Shown here one piece after another: positions 24,538-33,423 of a stretch of 46,186 nucleotides of DNA. The stretch is from an uncultured Blastococcus sp. (GTDB lineage Bacteria; Actinomycetota; Actinomycetes; Mycobacteriales; Geodermatophilaceae), in NCBI GenBank assembly GCA_902805535.1, contig CADCTN010000020.1:1-46186 (forward strand). The letters run 5' to 3'. Each line of letters opens with the position of its first letter. The first letter of the stretch is position 1. Both the position numbers and the translations under genes were made by a program. The notes beneath the pieces are model-generated. The model made no database searches, had not been told where the DNA came from, and saw nothing but the letters and a program-made list of their open reading frames with translations.

Positions 24538-25230
24538 TCAGACGGCGCAGGAGCCGTCCGCGCAGCCCTCGGCGGCCGGGACCGTGAGCAGCGGGTTGGC
24601 GTCGGCCCAGGCCCGCTCGAGGAGCTGCAGGAGCAGCTCGGCCGGCTGAGCACCCGCTGCGCCGTACTTGCGGTCGACGACGAAGAACGGGACGCCGGTC
24701 GCGCCCAGCGCCTGGGCGGTCTCCCCCTCTGCACGCACGGCGGACAGGTGTCGGCGGTCGGTCAGGGCCGCTCGCACCTCGGCCTCCTCGAGGCCCACCT
24801 GGACGGCGAACGGGACGAGCGACTCCAGGTCGAAGACCGGGCGCCCCTCCTCGAAGTAGGCATGCAGGAGGAGTTCCTTGAGCTCGTTGCGCTTCCCGTG
24901 CTCGGCGGCCAGGTGCAACAGCTCGTGGGCGAGGAGCGTGTTGCCGCTCAGCTGGCTGGTCAGCCGGTAGTCCAGGCCCTCGCCGGCGGCGACCTCGGTG
25001 ACGTGCCGCTGCATGTCCTGCATCTCGTCCTCGGTGCGGCCGTACTTGGCGGCCAGCGCGGGCAGGGTCGGGTGCGTCTGGCCCTCCGGGACGGACGGGT
25101 CGAGCTGGAAGGACCGCCAGACCACCTCGACCTGGTCCCGCTGGGGGAACTGCTCGAGGGCGCTCTCCAACCGGCGCTTGCCGATGTAGCACCACGGACA
25201 CACGACGTCGGACCAGACCTCTACCTGCAT
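24538..25230 (-). CDS. DsbA family oxidoreductase, FrnE-like
   Basis: 230 residues from ATG at 25228-25230; a GTG 18 nt upstream is possible. The thioredoxin-fold active site is C11-P-W-C14 (VEVWSDVVCPWCYIGKRRLE) and the cis-Pro loop is GATGVPFFVVD. A helical insertion lies between them. There is no signal peptide, so it is cytoplasmic, like FrnE of polyketide clusters and Deinococcus. The C-terminus carries two more cysteines (EGCADGSC). It lies 59 bp after the MerR gene on the same strand and may be its co-transcribed target. Confidence 0.9.
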   Translation of the reverse strand: MQVEVWSDVVCPWCYIGKRRLESALEQFPQRDQVEVVWRSFQLDPSVPEGQTHPTLPALAAKYGRTEDEMQDMQRHVTEVAAGEGLDYRLTSQLSGNTLLAHELLHLAAEHGKRNELKELLLHAYFEEGRPVFDLESLVPFAVQVGLEEAEVRAALTDRRHLSAVRAEGETAQALGATGVPFFVVDRKYGAAGAQPAELLLQLLERAWADANPLLTVPAAEGCADGSCAV

Positions 25231-25289
25231 GCCCGGCCCAACCGGCACGCGGCCGCCCGCATTCCGGGCCGGCAGGCGACCCCGAGCTC

Positions 25290-25667
25290 TCAGGCGACCT
25301 CGGCGACGTCCGGCGCGCCCGGCTCCGCGTGGTTCCCGGCGACGGTGATGACGGCGTCGAGCCGATCCCGCGCGTGGGTGAGCTCGCCGATCCGCCGGTC
25401 GATGCGCTCACGCTCCTCCGCCAGCCGGGCGAGCATGGCGGGCGTGGCGATGTGCGTGTGGACGCACGGCAGGAGTTCCACGATCGCCCTGCTGGCCAGA
25501 CCCGCGGCGTACAGCTGCTGGATGAGGCGCACCCGGTCCACGGCGCTGTCCGGATAGTGCCGCTGACCGCCGGCCGACCGCTCGGCGGCCAGCAGCCGCT
25601 GCTCCTCGTAGTAGCGCAGGGCACGCACGCTCACGCCGGCCCGGGACGCGACCTCACCGATCCGCAC
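25290..25667 (-). CDS. MerR family transcriptional regulator
   Basis: 125 residues from GTG at 25665-25667, with AGGAGG four bases upstream. The N-terminal winged HTH (VRIGEVASRAGVSVRALRYYEEQRLL) is followed by a dimerisation helix with LAEERERIDRRIGELTHARDRLDAVI. A single cysteine (LLPCVHTHI) is present, so a SoxR-type FeS cluster is not supported. It is divergent from an SDR gene whose promoter has the long spacer and central palindrome expected for MerR control. Confidence 0.9.
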   Translation of the reverse strand: MRIGEVASRAGVSVRALRYYEEQRLLAAERSAGGQRHYPDSAVDRVRLIQQLYAAGLASRAIVELLPCVHTHIATPAMLARLAEERERIDRRIGELTHARDRLDAVITVAGNHAEPGAPDVAEVA

Positions 25668-25697
25668 ATCGCCTCCTGTGATCCCACGCACTCTCGC

Positions 25698-25729
25698 TTG
25701 CACCTGACGTCGACGTCAGCTCTTAGCGT
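25698..25729 (+). promoter_or_regulatory. MerR-type promoter/operator of the SDR gene
   Basis: TTGCAC (-35, 25698-25703) and TAGCGT (-10, 25724-25729) are separated by 20 bp, or 19 if TTAGCG is used. The spacer holds the perfect 16-bp palindrome CTGACGTCGACGTCAG (25704-25719). Overlong 19-20 bp spacers with a central dyad are the hallmark of MerR-activated promoters. Confidence 0.75.
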
Positions 25730-25762
25730 CCTCCTCGACCGCTCACCACGCAAGGAGACCTC

Positions 25763-26467
25763 ATGGACATCACCGGATCCGTCGCCCTCGTCACCGGCGC
25801 CAACCGCGGCCTGGGCCGCCACTTCGCCGAGCAGCTGCTGGAGCGGGGCGCCACCAAGGTCTACGCCACCTCCCGCCGTCCCGAGCTCGTCGACGTCCCC
25901 GGCGTCGAGCTGCTGCGCGTGGACGTCACCGACCCGGACTCGGTCGCCGCCGCGGCGGCCGCCGCCGGCGACGTGACGCTGCTGGTCAACAACGCCGGTC
26001 TCTCCACCGGAGCCAACCTGGTGACCGGCGACCTGGCCGACATCCGGCTGGAGATGGAGACGCACTTCTACGGCACGCTGAGCGTCGTGCGGGCGTTCGC
26101 GCCCGTGCTGGCCGGCAACGGCGGGGGCGCGATCGTCAACGTGCTCTCGGCGCTGTCCTGGTTCTCCTACGACGGCTCGAACGCCTACGCAGCGGCCAAG
26201 GCCGCGGAGTGGAGCCTGACCAACGGCGTCCGCCTGGAGCTCACGGGGCAGGGCACGCTCGTCACCGGCGTCGTTCTGGGGGCCGCCGACACCGACATGT
26301 CGGCCGACTACGCGGGGCCGAAGGTCCCCCCCGCCGACGTCGTGCGGGCGGCGCTGGACGGCGTCCAGACCGGCGCCTGGGAGGTGCTGGTCGATGACTG
26401 GAGCCGGCACGTCAAGGCGTCCCTGGCCGCCGACCCCAACCAGTTCTACAGCCAGCCGGCGGCCTGA
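25763..26467 (+). CDS. SDR family oxidoreductase
   Basis: 234 residues. It has the Rossmann motif TGANRGLG (11-18), NNAG (76-79), Ser129, and the Y142-AAA-K146 catalytic pair. It is a classical short-chain dehydrogenase using NAD(P)(H); the substrate is unknown. AAGGAGA precedes the ATG. Divergent from merR with a MerR-type promoter between them, it is the likely regulated target, as in redox or xenobiotic responses. Confidence 0.92.
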   Translation: MDITGSVALVTGANRGLGRHFAEQLLERGATKVYATSRRPELVDVPGVELLRVDVTDPDSVAAAAAAAGDVTLLVNNAGLSTGANLVTGDLADIRLEMETHFYGTLSVVRAFAPVLAGNGGGAIVNVLSALSWFSYDGSNAYAAAKAAEWSLTNGVRLELTGQGTLVTGVVLGAADTDMSADYAGPKVPPADVVRAALDGVQTGAWEVLVDDWSRHVKASLAADPNQFYSQPAA

Positions 26468-26480
26468 GCCGGGTCCGGCC

Positions 26481-26520
26481 GGACCCCGCTGCCCCGCTCC
26501 GGAAGCGGGGCAGCGGGTCC
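26481..26520. terminator. Bidirectional terminator between SDR and FKBP genes
   Basis: A 17-bp stem with one bulged C (26481-26498 against 26504-26520) and a small loop, lying between the stop codons of two convergent genes. GC-rich, with no U-run. Confidence 0.8.
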
Positions 26521-26526
26521 CTTACG

Positions 26527-26904
26527 TCAGCGGACGCCGACGAGGTCGACGACGAAGACCAGGGTGGCGCCGGGCTTGATGACGCCGCCCGCGCCGCGCT
26601 CGCCGTAGGCCTTGTGGGCCGGGATGGTCAGCCGGCGGCGGCCGCCGACCTTCATCCCGGCGATGCCCTCGTCCCAGCCCTGGATGACCATGCCGACGCC
26701 CAACCGGAACTCCAGCGGGTCGCCGCGGTCCCAGGAGGCGTCGAACTGCTCGCCGCCCTCGTGGGTGACGCCGACGTAGTGGGCACTCACCAGGCTGCCC
26801 GCGGTCGCCTCGGGTCCGTCGCCGACGACGATGTCCTCCATCACGAGGTCCTGCGGGGCCGGCCCGGTGGGGGGCTCGACGTCCGGTCGGCTCAGCTCGG
26901 CCAC
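26527..26904 (-). CDS. FKBP-type peptidyl-prolyl cis-trans isomerase
   Basis: 125 residues from GTG at 26902-26904 with GGAGGGAG upstream. The single FKBP domain has the usual blocks: LVSAHYVGVTHEGGEQFDASWDRGDPLEFRLG, VIQGWDEGIAGMKVGGRRRLTIPAHKAYGERG and IKPGATLVFVVDLVGV. It speeds proline isomerisation in the cytoplasm. The aromatic/acidic pocket residues (Tyr, Phe, Asp, Trp) are conserved. A much longer open frame upstream belongs to another reading frame of the MFS gene. Confidence 0.93.
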   Translation of the reverse strand: MAELSRPDVEPPTGPAPQDLVMEDIVVGDGPEATAGSLVSAHYVGVTHEGGEQFDASWDRGDPLEFRLGVGMVIQGWDEGIAGMKVGGRRRLTIPAHKAYGERGAGGVIKPGATLVFVVDLVGVR

Positions 26905-26972
26905 GGTTCTCCCTCCTGCACCGAGGCTCTCCCGGCGCCGCACCCATCCAAGCAGCGGGTGCCGGGCCCCGC

Positions 26973-28280
26973 TCAGACCCGGTCGAGCCGCTCCTCGGGC
27001 TGCGGCCGGAGCAGCCCCTCCGGCACGACGTCCAGCGGGTGGGCGATCTCGTCGGCCGGCATGCGGGCGGCGACGATGGCGATGACGGCCAGCACCGCCG
27101 GGGCGACACCGCCGACGACGAACGTCGCCGTCAGCCCGATCAGCTCGCTGACCGGTCCCGCCAGCGCCATCGACAGGGGCATCAGGGAGAGGGAGAGGAA
27201 GAAGTCCAGGCTCGAGATGCGCCCCAGCAGCGCCCCCGGCACGCGGCGCTGCAGCAGCGTCCCCCAGATGACCATCCCGGCCTGGAACGTCGCGCCCATG
27301 ACCGCGCCGGCGGCCAGCATCACCCACAACCGGGTGGTGAACCCGAAGACGACGAGCGGGACGCACCCGGCCCCCCACAGCAGGTTCATCACCGTCAGAT
27401 AGCGCCGGGGAAGCCGCCACGACGCCACGAGGAGCGACCCCGCGGCACCGCCGATGCCGAACGCCGCCAGCACCAGGGCGTGCTGCGACGGGCCACCGCC
27501 GGCGTCCTTGATCGCGAACGGCACCAGCACCTCGAAGGGCCCGATGAAGACCAGCAACATGGTGGCGGCGAACAGCAGGGTCCCCAGCAGCCACGGCGTG
27601 CCGGCCATGTACCGCACGCCCTCGTGCACATCGGCCAGCAGCGCGCGGACGGGCGACCCGCCGCGCTCCCCCAGGTCCCGACGCAAGGGCGTGTCGGGCA
27701 GTGCGGCCACGCAGATCGCCGCGAGCAGCGAGGCGGCCGCCGCCGCCCCCATCGCGACGCCCGGCGAGTAGGCGGCGACCAGGAACCCGGCCGTCGCGGG
27801 GCCGGCAGCCTGGGCCAGCAGCGGCCGGACCACGCCCTCCAGCCCGTTGGCGGCCAGGAGGTCGCCCTGCGGCACCAGCGCCGGGACCAGCGCGGAGTAG
27901 GCGGGGTAGTACATCCCCATCGCCAGGCCACCGGCGAGGGAGACGGCGGCGAGGTGCCACAAGGCCAGGACCCCGGTCAGCGAGAGGACGGCGACGGCGG
28001 CGACGGTGCCCGCCTCGATCAGCGCCACCGCCAGCAGGATGCCGCGTTGCCGGACCCGGTCGGCCAGCGCCCCGCCCAGCAGGGTGCTGGCCAGCATGCC
28101 GCCGGCTCCGAGCGCGGTCACCAGGGACAGGGCGGCCGGGCCACCACCCAGGGCGACGACCTGCCAGACCACCGCGATCGCCCACAGGCCGTGGCTCAGC
28201 AGCGACAGCGCCAGCGCGGCGGCGAGCAGGCGGTAGGGGCGGTGCCGCAGCGGCGACAGCGCCCGCGGCAGGGTGGTCAT
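26973..28280 (-). CDS. MFS transporter
   Basis: 435 residues with about 12 hydrophobic helices. GGALADRVRQRGILLAVALIEAG is the MFS motif A region. It resembles the enterobactin exporter/macrolide efflux-like MFS branch (RHRPYRLLAAALALSLLSHGLW at the start). The substrate is unknown. It lies 68 bp upstream of the FKBP gene on the same strand. Confidence 0.85.
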   Translation of the reverse strand: MTTLPRALSPLRHRPYRLLAAALALSLLSHGLWAIAVVWQVVALGGGPAALSLVTALGAGGMLASTLLGGALADRVRQRGILLAVALIEAGTVAAVAVLSLTGVLALWHLAAVSLAGGLAMGMYYPAYSALVPALVPQGDLLAANGLEGVVRPLLAQAAGPATAGFLVAAYSPGVAMGAAAAASLLAAICVAALPDTPLRRDLGERGGSPVRALLADVHEGVRYMAGTPWLLGTLLFAATMLLVFIGPFEVLVPFAIKDAGGGPSQHALVLAAFGIGGAAGSLLVASWRLPRRYLTVMNLLWGAGCVPLVVFGFTTRLWVMLAAGAVMGATFQAGMVIWGTLLQRRVPGALLGRISSLDFFLSLSLMPLSMALAGPVSELIGLTATFVVGGVAPAVLAVIAIVAARMPADEIAHPLDVVPEGLLRPQPEERLDRV

Positions 28281-28400
28281 CGGTCTCCTCGGTGGTCGGC
28301 CCGGTCATCGTCGACGACGGGTATGACAGGGCGCACTCGATTTCGCGGCGGGCACAGCGCCCGGGGGGCCGTCGTCCCCACCCGCCGATAGCGTCGGGAG

Positions 28401-30167
28401 ATGCTCGCTCACCTGGCCCTCCACTGCACCGACGTCGGCGCCGTGGCGGAGCCGGAGGACGCGCCGTGGTGGACCCGCGCGGTCGCCTACCAGGTGTACC
28501 CGCGCTCCTTCCAGGACTCCGACGGCGACGGCATCGGCGACCTCGGCGGCGTGCTGCGGCGCCTGGACCACCTGACCGACCTGGGAGTCGACGTCCTGTG
28601 GCTGTCGCCGGTCTACCCCTCGCCGCAGGCCGACAACGGCTACGACATCAGCGACTACCAGGGCATCGACCCGCTGTTCGGCACGCTCGATCAGCTCGAC
28701 GAGCTGATCGCCGCCCTGCACGGGCGCGGGATGAAGCTGCTGATGGACCTGGTCGTCAACCACACCAGCGACGAGCACCCCTGGTTCGTGGAGAGCCGGT
28801 CGTCCCCGACGTCGGCCAAGCGCGACTGGTACTGGTGGCGGCCGCCACGTGCCGGCATGGCGCCGGGCGCCCCCGGTGCCGAGCCGACCAACTGGCAGTC
28901 GGCCTTCTCGGGCCCCGCATGGACCCTCGACGAGGCCAGTGGCGAGTACTACCTGCACCTGTTCGACCGGAAGCAGCCGGACCTGAACTGGGAGAACCCC
29001 GCCGTCCGGCAGGCGGTCCACGCGATGATGCGGTGGTGGCTCGACCGCGGGGTCGACGGCTTCCGCATGGACGTCATCAACATGATCAGCAAGGACCTCC
29101 GGGGCAGGGACGGGGCCGGGCACGGGCACCTGCACGACGGCCCCCCGCTGCCCGGTTCATCGCTGGGTGACGGCTCGGCGTCCTACCTGTGTGGCCCGCG
29201 GGTCCACGAGTTCCTCGCCGAGATGCACCGCGAGGTCTTCGCCGGACGGAACGGACCGCTCCTCACCGTCGGCGAGATGCCCGGCGTCACGATCGAGGAG
29301 GCCCGGCTGTTCACCGACCCGGCGCGGGCCGAGGTGGACATGGTGTTCCAGTTCGAGCACGTCGGCCTGGACCACGGGGCGTCGAAGTGGGACGTGCGGC
29401 CGCTGCGGATGCGCGACCTGAAGGCCTCCTTCGGGCGCTGGCAGGCCGGCCTCGCCGACGTCGGCTGGAACTCGCTGTACTGGGACAACCACGACCAGCC
29501 GCGCGCGGTGTCCCGCTTCGGCGACGACTCGCCCCGCTACCGCCGCGACTCGGCGACCTGCCTGGCCACGCTGCTGCACCTGCACCGCGGGACGCCCTAC
29601 GTCTACCAGGGCCAGGAGCTCGGGATGGCGAACTACCCGTTCGGCGGGGTGGACGATTTCCAGGACCTGGAGTCGGTCAACCACTTCGGGACGGCGATGG
29701 TGGACGGCCAGGACCCGGACGCCGTCCTGGCTGCGCTCCGGGTCATGAGCCGGGACAACGCCCGCACCCCGGTGCAGTGGGACGCCTCCCCGCATGCCGG
29801 GTTCACCACCGGGACGCCGTGGCTGCCGGTCAACCCCGACCACGTCGAGTGGAACGCCGAGGCGCAGCGCTCCGACCCCGCGTCGGTGCTCGCCCACTAC
29901 AAGCGGCTGATCGCGCTGCGGCACGAGGACCCGGTGGTCGCACTGGGCGACTTCACGCTGCTGCTGCCCGAGCACGACGACGTCTACGCGTTCACCCGCG
30001 CCCTCGACGACGAGGTGCTGCTGGTGGTCTGCAACGTCAGCCGGACCCCGTACCGGCTGGCCGACCTGCTCTCCCAGGCCATGGACACCCCGCTGGTGCT
30101 GGGCAACCTGCCCGACGCCGGTCCGACGCTCCGCCCCTGGGAGGCGCGCGTGCTGCGCCTCCGCTGA
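28401..30167 (+). CDS. GH13 alpha-glucosidase (oligo-1,6-glucosidase/trehalose-hydrolase subfamily)
   Basis: 588 residues. The (beta/alpha)8 barrel has region I DLVVNH, region II GFRMDVIN with nucleophile Asp224, region III GEMPG with acid/base Glu292, and region IV NHDQPR (363-368). The calcium loop DSDGDGIGDLGG and QPDLNWENP define the GH13 subfamily that cuts alpha-1,4/1,6 glucosides from the non-reducing end. It is cytoplasmic (no signal peptide). TAGCGT ends 6 nt before the ATG, so it may be leaderless; a GTG at 28443 is an alternative start. Confidence 0.93.
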   Translation: MLAHLALHCTDVGAVAEPEDAPWWTRAVAYQVYPRSFQDSDGDGIGDLGGVLRRLDHLTDLGVDVLWLSPVYPSPQADNGYDISDYQGIDPLFGTLDQLDELIAALHGRGMKLLMDLVVNHTSDEHPWFVESRSSPTSAKRDWYWWRPPRAGMAPGAPGAEPTNWQSAFSGPAWTLDEASGEYYLHLFDRKQPDLNWENPAVRQAVHAMMRWWLDRGVDGFRMDVINMISKDLRGRDGAGHGHLHDGPPLPGSSLGDGSASYLCGPRVHEFLAEMHREVFAGRNGPLLTVGEMPGVTIEEARLFTDPARAEVDMVFQFEHVGLDHGASKWDVRPLRMRDLKASFGRWQAGLADVGWNSLYWDNHDQPRAVSRFGDDSPRYRRDSATCLATLLHLHRGTPYVYQGQELGMANYPFGGVDDFQDLESVNHFGTAMVDGQDPDAVLAALRVMSRDNARTPVQWDASPHAGFTTGTPWLPVNPDHVEWNAEAQRSDPASVLAHYKRLIALRHEDPVVALGDFTLLLPEHDDVYAFTRALDDEVLLVVCNVSRTPYRLADLLSQAMDTPLVLGNLPDAGPTLRPWEARVLRLR

Positions 30168-30317
30168 GCTCAGCGCCGCTTCATGATCATTGTGCGCACG
30201 TGGGCCTTTCCGTGGCTCTGATACGCCGTGATGCGCACGATCGCACCGTCGGCAGCACTGGCACCCCACCCAAATGTCGTCGCCCTCCGCTCACCGGGCG
30301 CCTAGGGTCTCCTCCTC

Positions 30318-31562
30318 GTGGGCCGGATCGTGGAAGCAGTGTTCCCGACCCGGATGGGGACGCCGTTCCGCTGGCTGGTCGGCTCCGCGCTCGCCGGCAA
30401 CCTCGGCGACGGCATCGCGCTCGCCGCGGGACCACTGCTGGTCGCGTCGCAGACCTCCGACCCGTTGCTGGTCGCGCTCGCCGGCCTGCTCCAGCGCCTG
30501 CCGTGGCTGCTGTTCGGGCTGCACGCCGGCGTCCTCGCCGACCGGGTCGACCGCCGTCTGGTGGTGATCGTGGTCGACCTGCTGCGCGCGTCCGTGCTCG
30601 CGGTCCTCGTCGCGGCGCTGGTCACCGGTGCCGTGGACACCACCGTGGTCCTGGTCGCGATGTTCCTGCTGGGCACCGCCGAGGTCTTCGTCGACACCAC
30701 CAGCGCCACCCTGCTGCCGATGGTGGTCGGGCGGGCGGACCTCGGCATCGGCAACGCCCGGCTGATGACCAGCCGGATCACGATGAACGAGCTCATCGGG
30801 CCGGCGGTGGGCGCTGCGCTCTTCGCCCTCGGCATGGCCTGGCCGTTCGCCGTCCAGATCGTGTGCCTGCTCCTCGGCGCCCTGCTGATCTCGCGCATGG
30901 CGGTGCCACCCCTGGTGGCGCGGGAGGGTCCGCGACACGTCCGACGCGACATCGCCGAGGGCTTCCGGTGGACCTGGGGCAACCCGGCCGTCCGGACGCT
31001 GACGCTGGCCATCGTCACGTTCAACGTCACGTGGGGCGCCGCGTGGTCGGTGCTGGTGCTCTACGCCACCGACCGGCTCGGTCTGGGCCCGGTCGGCTTC
31101 GGCCTGCTCACCACGGTCGCCGCGGCGGGCGGGATCGTCGGGACCGCCGGCTACGACTGGCTGGAGCGGCACGCCAGCCTGGCGGCGATCATGCGCGTCG
31201 GGCTGGTCGTGGAGACGCTCACCCACCTCGGCCTGGCCCTGACCACCACCCCCTGGGTGGCGATGACGATCATGTTCGTCTTCGGCGTGCACGCCTTCGT
31301 CTGGGGGACGACGTCACGAACCGTGCGCATGCGCGCGGTCCCGAACCAGCTGCAGGGACGCGTGGGCAGCCTCTACTCGATCGGCGTCTTCGGCGGGATC
31401 GTCGCGGGCCAGGCGCTGGGCGGGGTCATCGCCCGGATCTGGGGCCTGACCGGCCCGTTCTGGTTCGCCTTCGTGGGCTCCGCCGTCATCCTGGCCCTCA
31501 TCTGGCGGCAGCTCGCGCACATCGCCCACGCCGACGAAGCCGCTCTCGCCGCGGGTGCATGA
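30318..31562 (+). CDS. MFS transporter
   Basis: 414 residues from GTG 30318; TAGGGT lies 9 nt upstream. Around 11-12 hydrophobic helices, with GVLADRVDRRLVVIVVDLLRA as motif A. It belongs to the MFS_3/enterobactin-exporter-like group (LVGSALAGNLGDGIALAAGPLLVA). The substrate is unknown. A truncated merR gene follows after 45 bp and may have been its regulator. Confidence 0.87.
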   Translation: MGRIVEAVFPTRMGTPFRWLVGSALAGNLGDGIALAAGPLLVASQTSDPLLVALAGLLQRLPWLLFGLHAGVLADRVDRRLVVIVVDLLRASVLAVLVAALVTGAVDTTVVLVAMFLLGTAEVFVDTTSATLLPMVVGRADLGIGNARLMTSRITMNELIGPAVGAALFALGMAWPFAVQIVCLLLGALLISRMAVPPLVAREGPRHVRRDIAEGFRWTWGNPAVRTLTLAIVTFNVTWGAAWSVLVLYATDRLGLGPVGFGLLTTVAAAGGIVGTAGYDWLERHASLAAIMRVGLVVETLTHLGLALTTTPWVAMTIMFVFGVHAFVWGTTSRTVRMRAVPNQLQGRVGSLYSIGVFGGIVAGQALGGVIARIWGLTGPFWFAFVGSAVILALIWRQLAHIAHADEAALAAGA

Positions 31563-31607
31563 CTCTCGACCTGGTCGAGGCAGACGGTCGTCGACGTGGA
31601 GGAACAC

Positions 31608-32138
31608 GTGCGGGGGATCGGGAAGCTGGCCCGGGAGTCCGGGCTGTCGGTCAGCGCCCTGCTGTTCTACGACGGCGCCGGCATCCTCGTGCCGGCCCGA
31701 GTGGACCCGCGGAGCAGCTACCGGTGGTACAGCGACGACCAGGTCGTCACCGCCCGGCTGATCGCCCGGCTGCGGCGGGTCGGCCTGCCGCTCGCCGACG
31801 TCGGCCGACTGCTCGCGCACCGCCGGGACCCCTCGGCGGTCGAGCAGATCCTCGGGGCGCACCTGACGCGCCTGGAGGACGGTCTGGCCGACGCCCGCCG
31901 TGAGTTCTTCCACGCCCGAGCCCTACTCGACCAGGAGAGCCCCGTGACGACCCAGCCGCCGGCCGTTCAGCGTGCACCCGGGCAGCTGGGGCCGGTCCCG
32001 CGCCTCAGGGCAGCGCGTCCACGCCCCGGCGGCCGTCGGCGTTCGCCTCCGCGGGGGTGCCCGGGGAGGTCAGCAGCAGGTCCAGGGCCGCGGCAGCGGT
32101 CCAGGACTGCGCGGCGCTGCCCAGCGGCTCACCGGTGA
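31608..32138 (+). pseudogene. MerR family regulator with lost C-terminal domain
   Basis: GTG 31608 is chosen because GGAGG lies 5 nt upstream. The first about 110 residues are sound MerR (VRGIGKLARESGLSVSALLFYDGAGILVP, then SSYRWYSDDQVVTARLIARLRRVGLPL, then a linker helix ending ARALLDQE). In the actinobacterial relatives I know, this is followed by a DNA-polymerase-III beta-clamp-like domain. Here, after PVTTQPP, the frame becomes Arg/Pro-rich and runs 134 bp antisense into the hydrolase gene. The C-terminal domain therefore appears deleted. The DNA-binding part could still be expressed. Confidence 0.6.
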
Positions 32139-33423
32139 GGGGCTCGTAGTACTCCGCGAGCGACCCCTCGGCCAGCTGGGCCAGCGAGGCCGCGCGCAAC
32201 GGCGCCGCCACGTCCGCACGCCCGCGCCGCTCCAGCATCCACACGAACAGCCAGTTGATCACCGGCCAGCTCGGGCCACGCCAGTACGCCCGGGGGCGGA
32301 AGTCCGGCGATGCGGGACTCGTGGTGGGCAGCACGGCGTACCGGAGGCCGGGATGGCCGGCCCAGCGCTCCGACCCCAGCAGCTCGATCATCGCCTGCTC
32401 CGCGGCCGGGTCCAGGCCACCGCACAGGAGAGGCGCGAAACCGGCCACCGTCTCCACCGGCAGCGTCCCACCGGCGCGCAGGTCGGTGTCCAGCGCGAGG
32501 CCCAGGCCGGCGTCCACGCTGGCCGCGACGCCGGCCCGGAAGCGCGCGGCGTGCTCCTCCAGCTCGTCCACCTCGTCCGCGCCCAGCGCCCGGCCGATCC
32601 GGGCCAGCGCGTCGCTGGCCGCGGCGAAGACCGCTGACATGAAGACGTCGGTGGTCAGGTAGCCGACCGTCGCACGGATGCGGGCGTCGTCGTAACCGGC
32701 GGCCTTGAGCTCCTCGACGCTGGTCAGGTAGCGGTCGTACTCCAGCCGGGTCGGGCGCTGGCTGGTGTCGGTGACGATCCGGGTGTCCCGGCGCTGGTAC
32801 GGGGGGAGGTCGGCGGGGACGGCCAGCCGCGAGTACGGCCCGTCCCAGCGAGGGGAGTTGTCCATGCCGCCCTCCCACCCGTGGTACACGGTGATCAGGC
32901 CGGTGCCGAACGGGTCGCGCTCACGGGCGAGGTACCGGTGCCAGGCCAGCAGGCGCCGGTAGGCCCCCGGCAGCCACTCCCGGACGTGGGCCGACGTCGC
33001 CGCGCCCTGCTGATCGGCGATGGCGACGATGCGCTCGACCGCCAGCGCGTGCACGGGGGGCTGGCAGATGCCACTGGTCCGAGGCGCCCGAGGGGGGTCC
33101 TCGCTCACCTCGTCGCAGGCCCACCGGTCGGGCCCGGGGAAGTAGCTGTGCTCGTCGGGGTCGAACACGATGTGCGGCAGCATCCCGGTGCGCCACTGCC
33201 CGCTGAACAGGTGGTCCAGCTCCGCGCACGCCCGGCGCGGGTCGAGGTGGGCGATGCCCACCGACACGAACGCGGCGTCCCAGCTCCACTGGTGCGGGTA
33301 GAGATCGGGGGCGGCACGGGTCATCGGGCCGGCGCTGTTGGCGCGCAGGGCGTAGGCGGCGCGGGCCGTCAGCTCGGCGCCGCGGATGCCCCTGGCCACG
33401 GTCAGGTCGTCGGTGGTGCTCAT
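32005..33423 (-). CDS. GH63-type glucosylglycerate (mannosylglycerate) hydrolase-like enzyme
   Basis: 472 residues. An (alpha/alpha)6 barrel with family motifs LYPHQWSWDAAF, QWRTGMLPHIVF, SGICQPPVHA, GWEGGMDNSPRWD (182-194, the catalytic-acid region) and YWRGPSWPVINWLF. These match the actinobacterial glucosylglycerate hydrolase, which releases glucose and glycerate. Related GH63 enzymes act on other alpha-glucosides, so the substrate is an inference. The ATG overlaps the stop of the isomerase gene (ATGA). It is the last gene of a three-gene operon facing a sugar ABC transporter. Confidence 0.85.
   Translation of the reverse strand: MSTTDDLTVARGIRGAELTARAAYALRANSAGPMTRAAPDLYPHQWSWDAAFVSVGIAHLDPRRACAELDHLFSGQWRTGMLPHIVFDPDEHSYFPGPDRWACDEVSEDPPRAPRTSGICQPPVHALAVERIVAIADQQGAATSAHVREWLPGAYRRLLAWHRYLARERDPFGTGLITVYHGWEGGMDNSPRWDGPYSRLAVPADLPPYQRRDTRIVTDTSQRPTRLEYDRYLTSVEELKAAGYDDARIRATVGYLTTDVFMSAVFAAASDALARIGRALGADEVDELEEHAARFRAGVAASVDAGLGLALDTDLRAGGTLPVETVAGFAPLLCGGLDPAAEQAMIELLGSERWAGHPGLRYAVLPTTSPASPDFRPRAYWRGPSWPVINWLFVWMLERRGRADVAAPLRAASLAQLAEGSLAEYYEPLTGEPLGSAAQSWTAAAALDLLLTSPGTPAEANADGRRGVDALP

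Noticed and set aside
25233-25272. CCGGCCC/GGGCCGG dyad between merR and the DsbA-like gene
   Set aside because: The 26-nt spacer and very GC-rich background make chance likely; too weak for a terminator call.
30159-30176. Palindrome CGCTGAGCTCAGCG at the end of the GH13 gene
   Set aside because: It has no loop and cannot form a stable hairpin, so it is not called a terminator.
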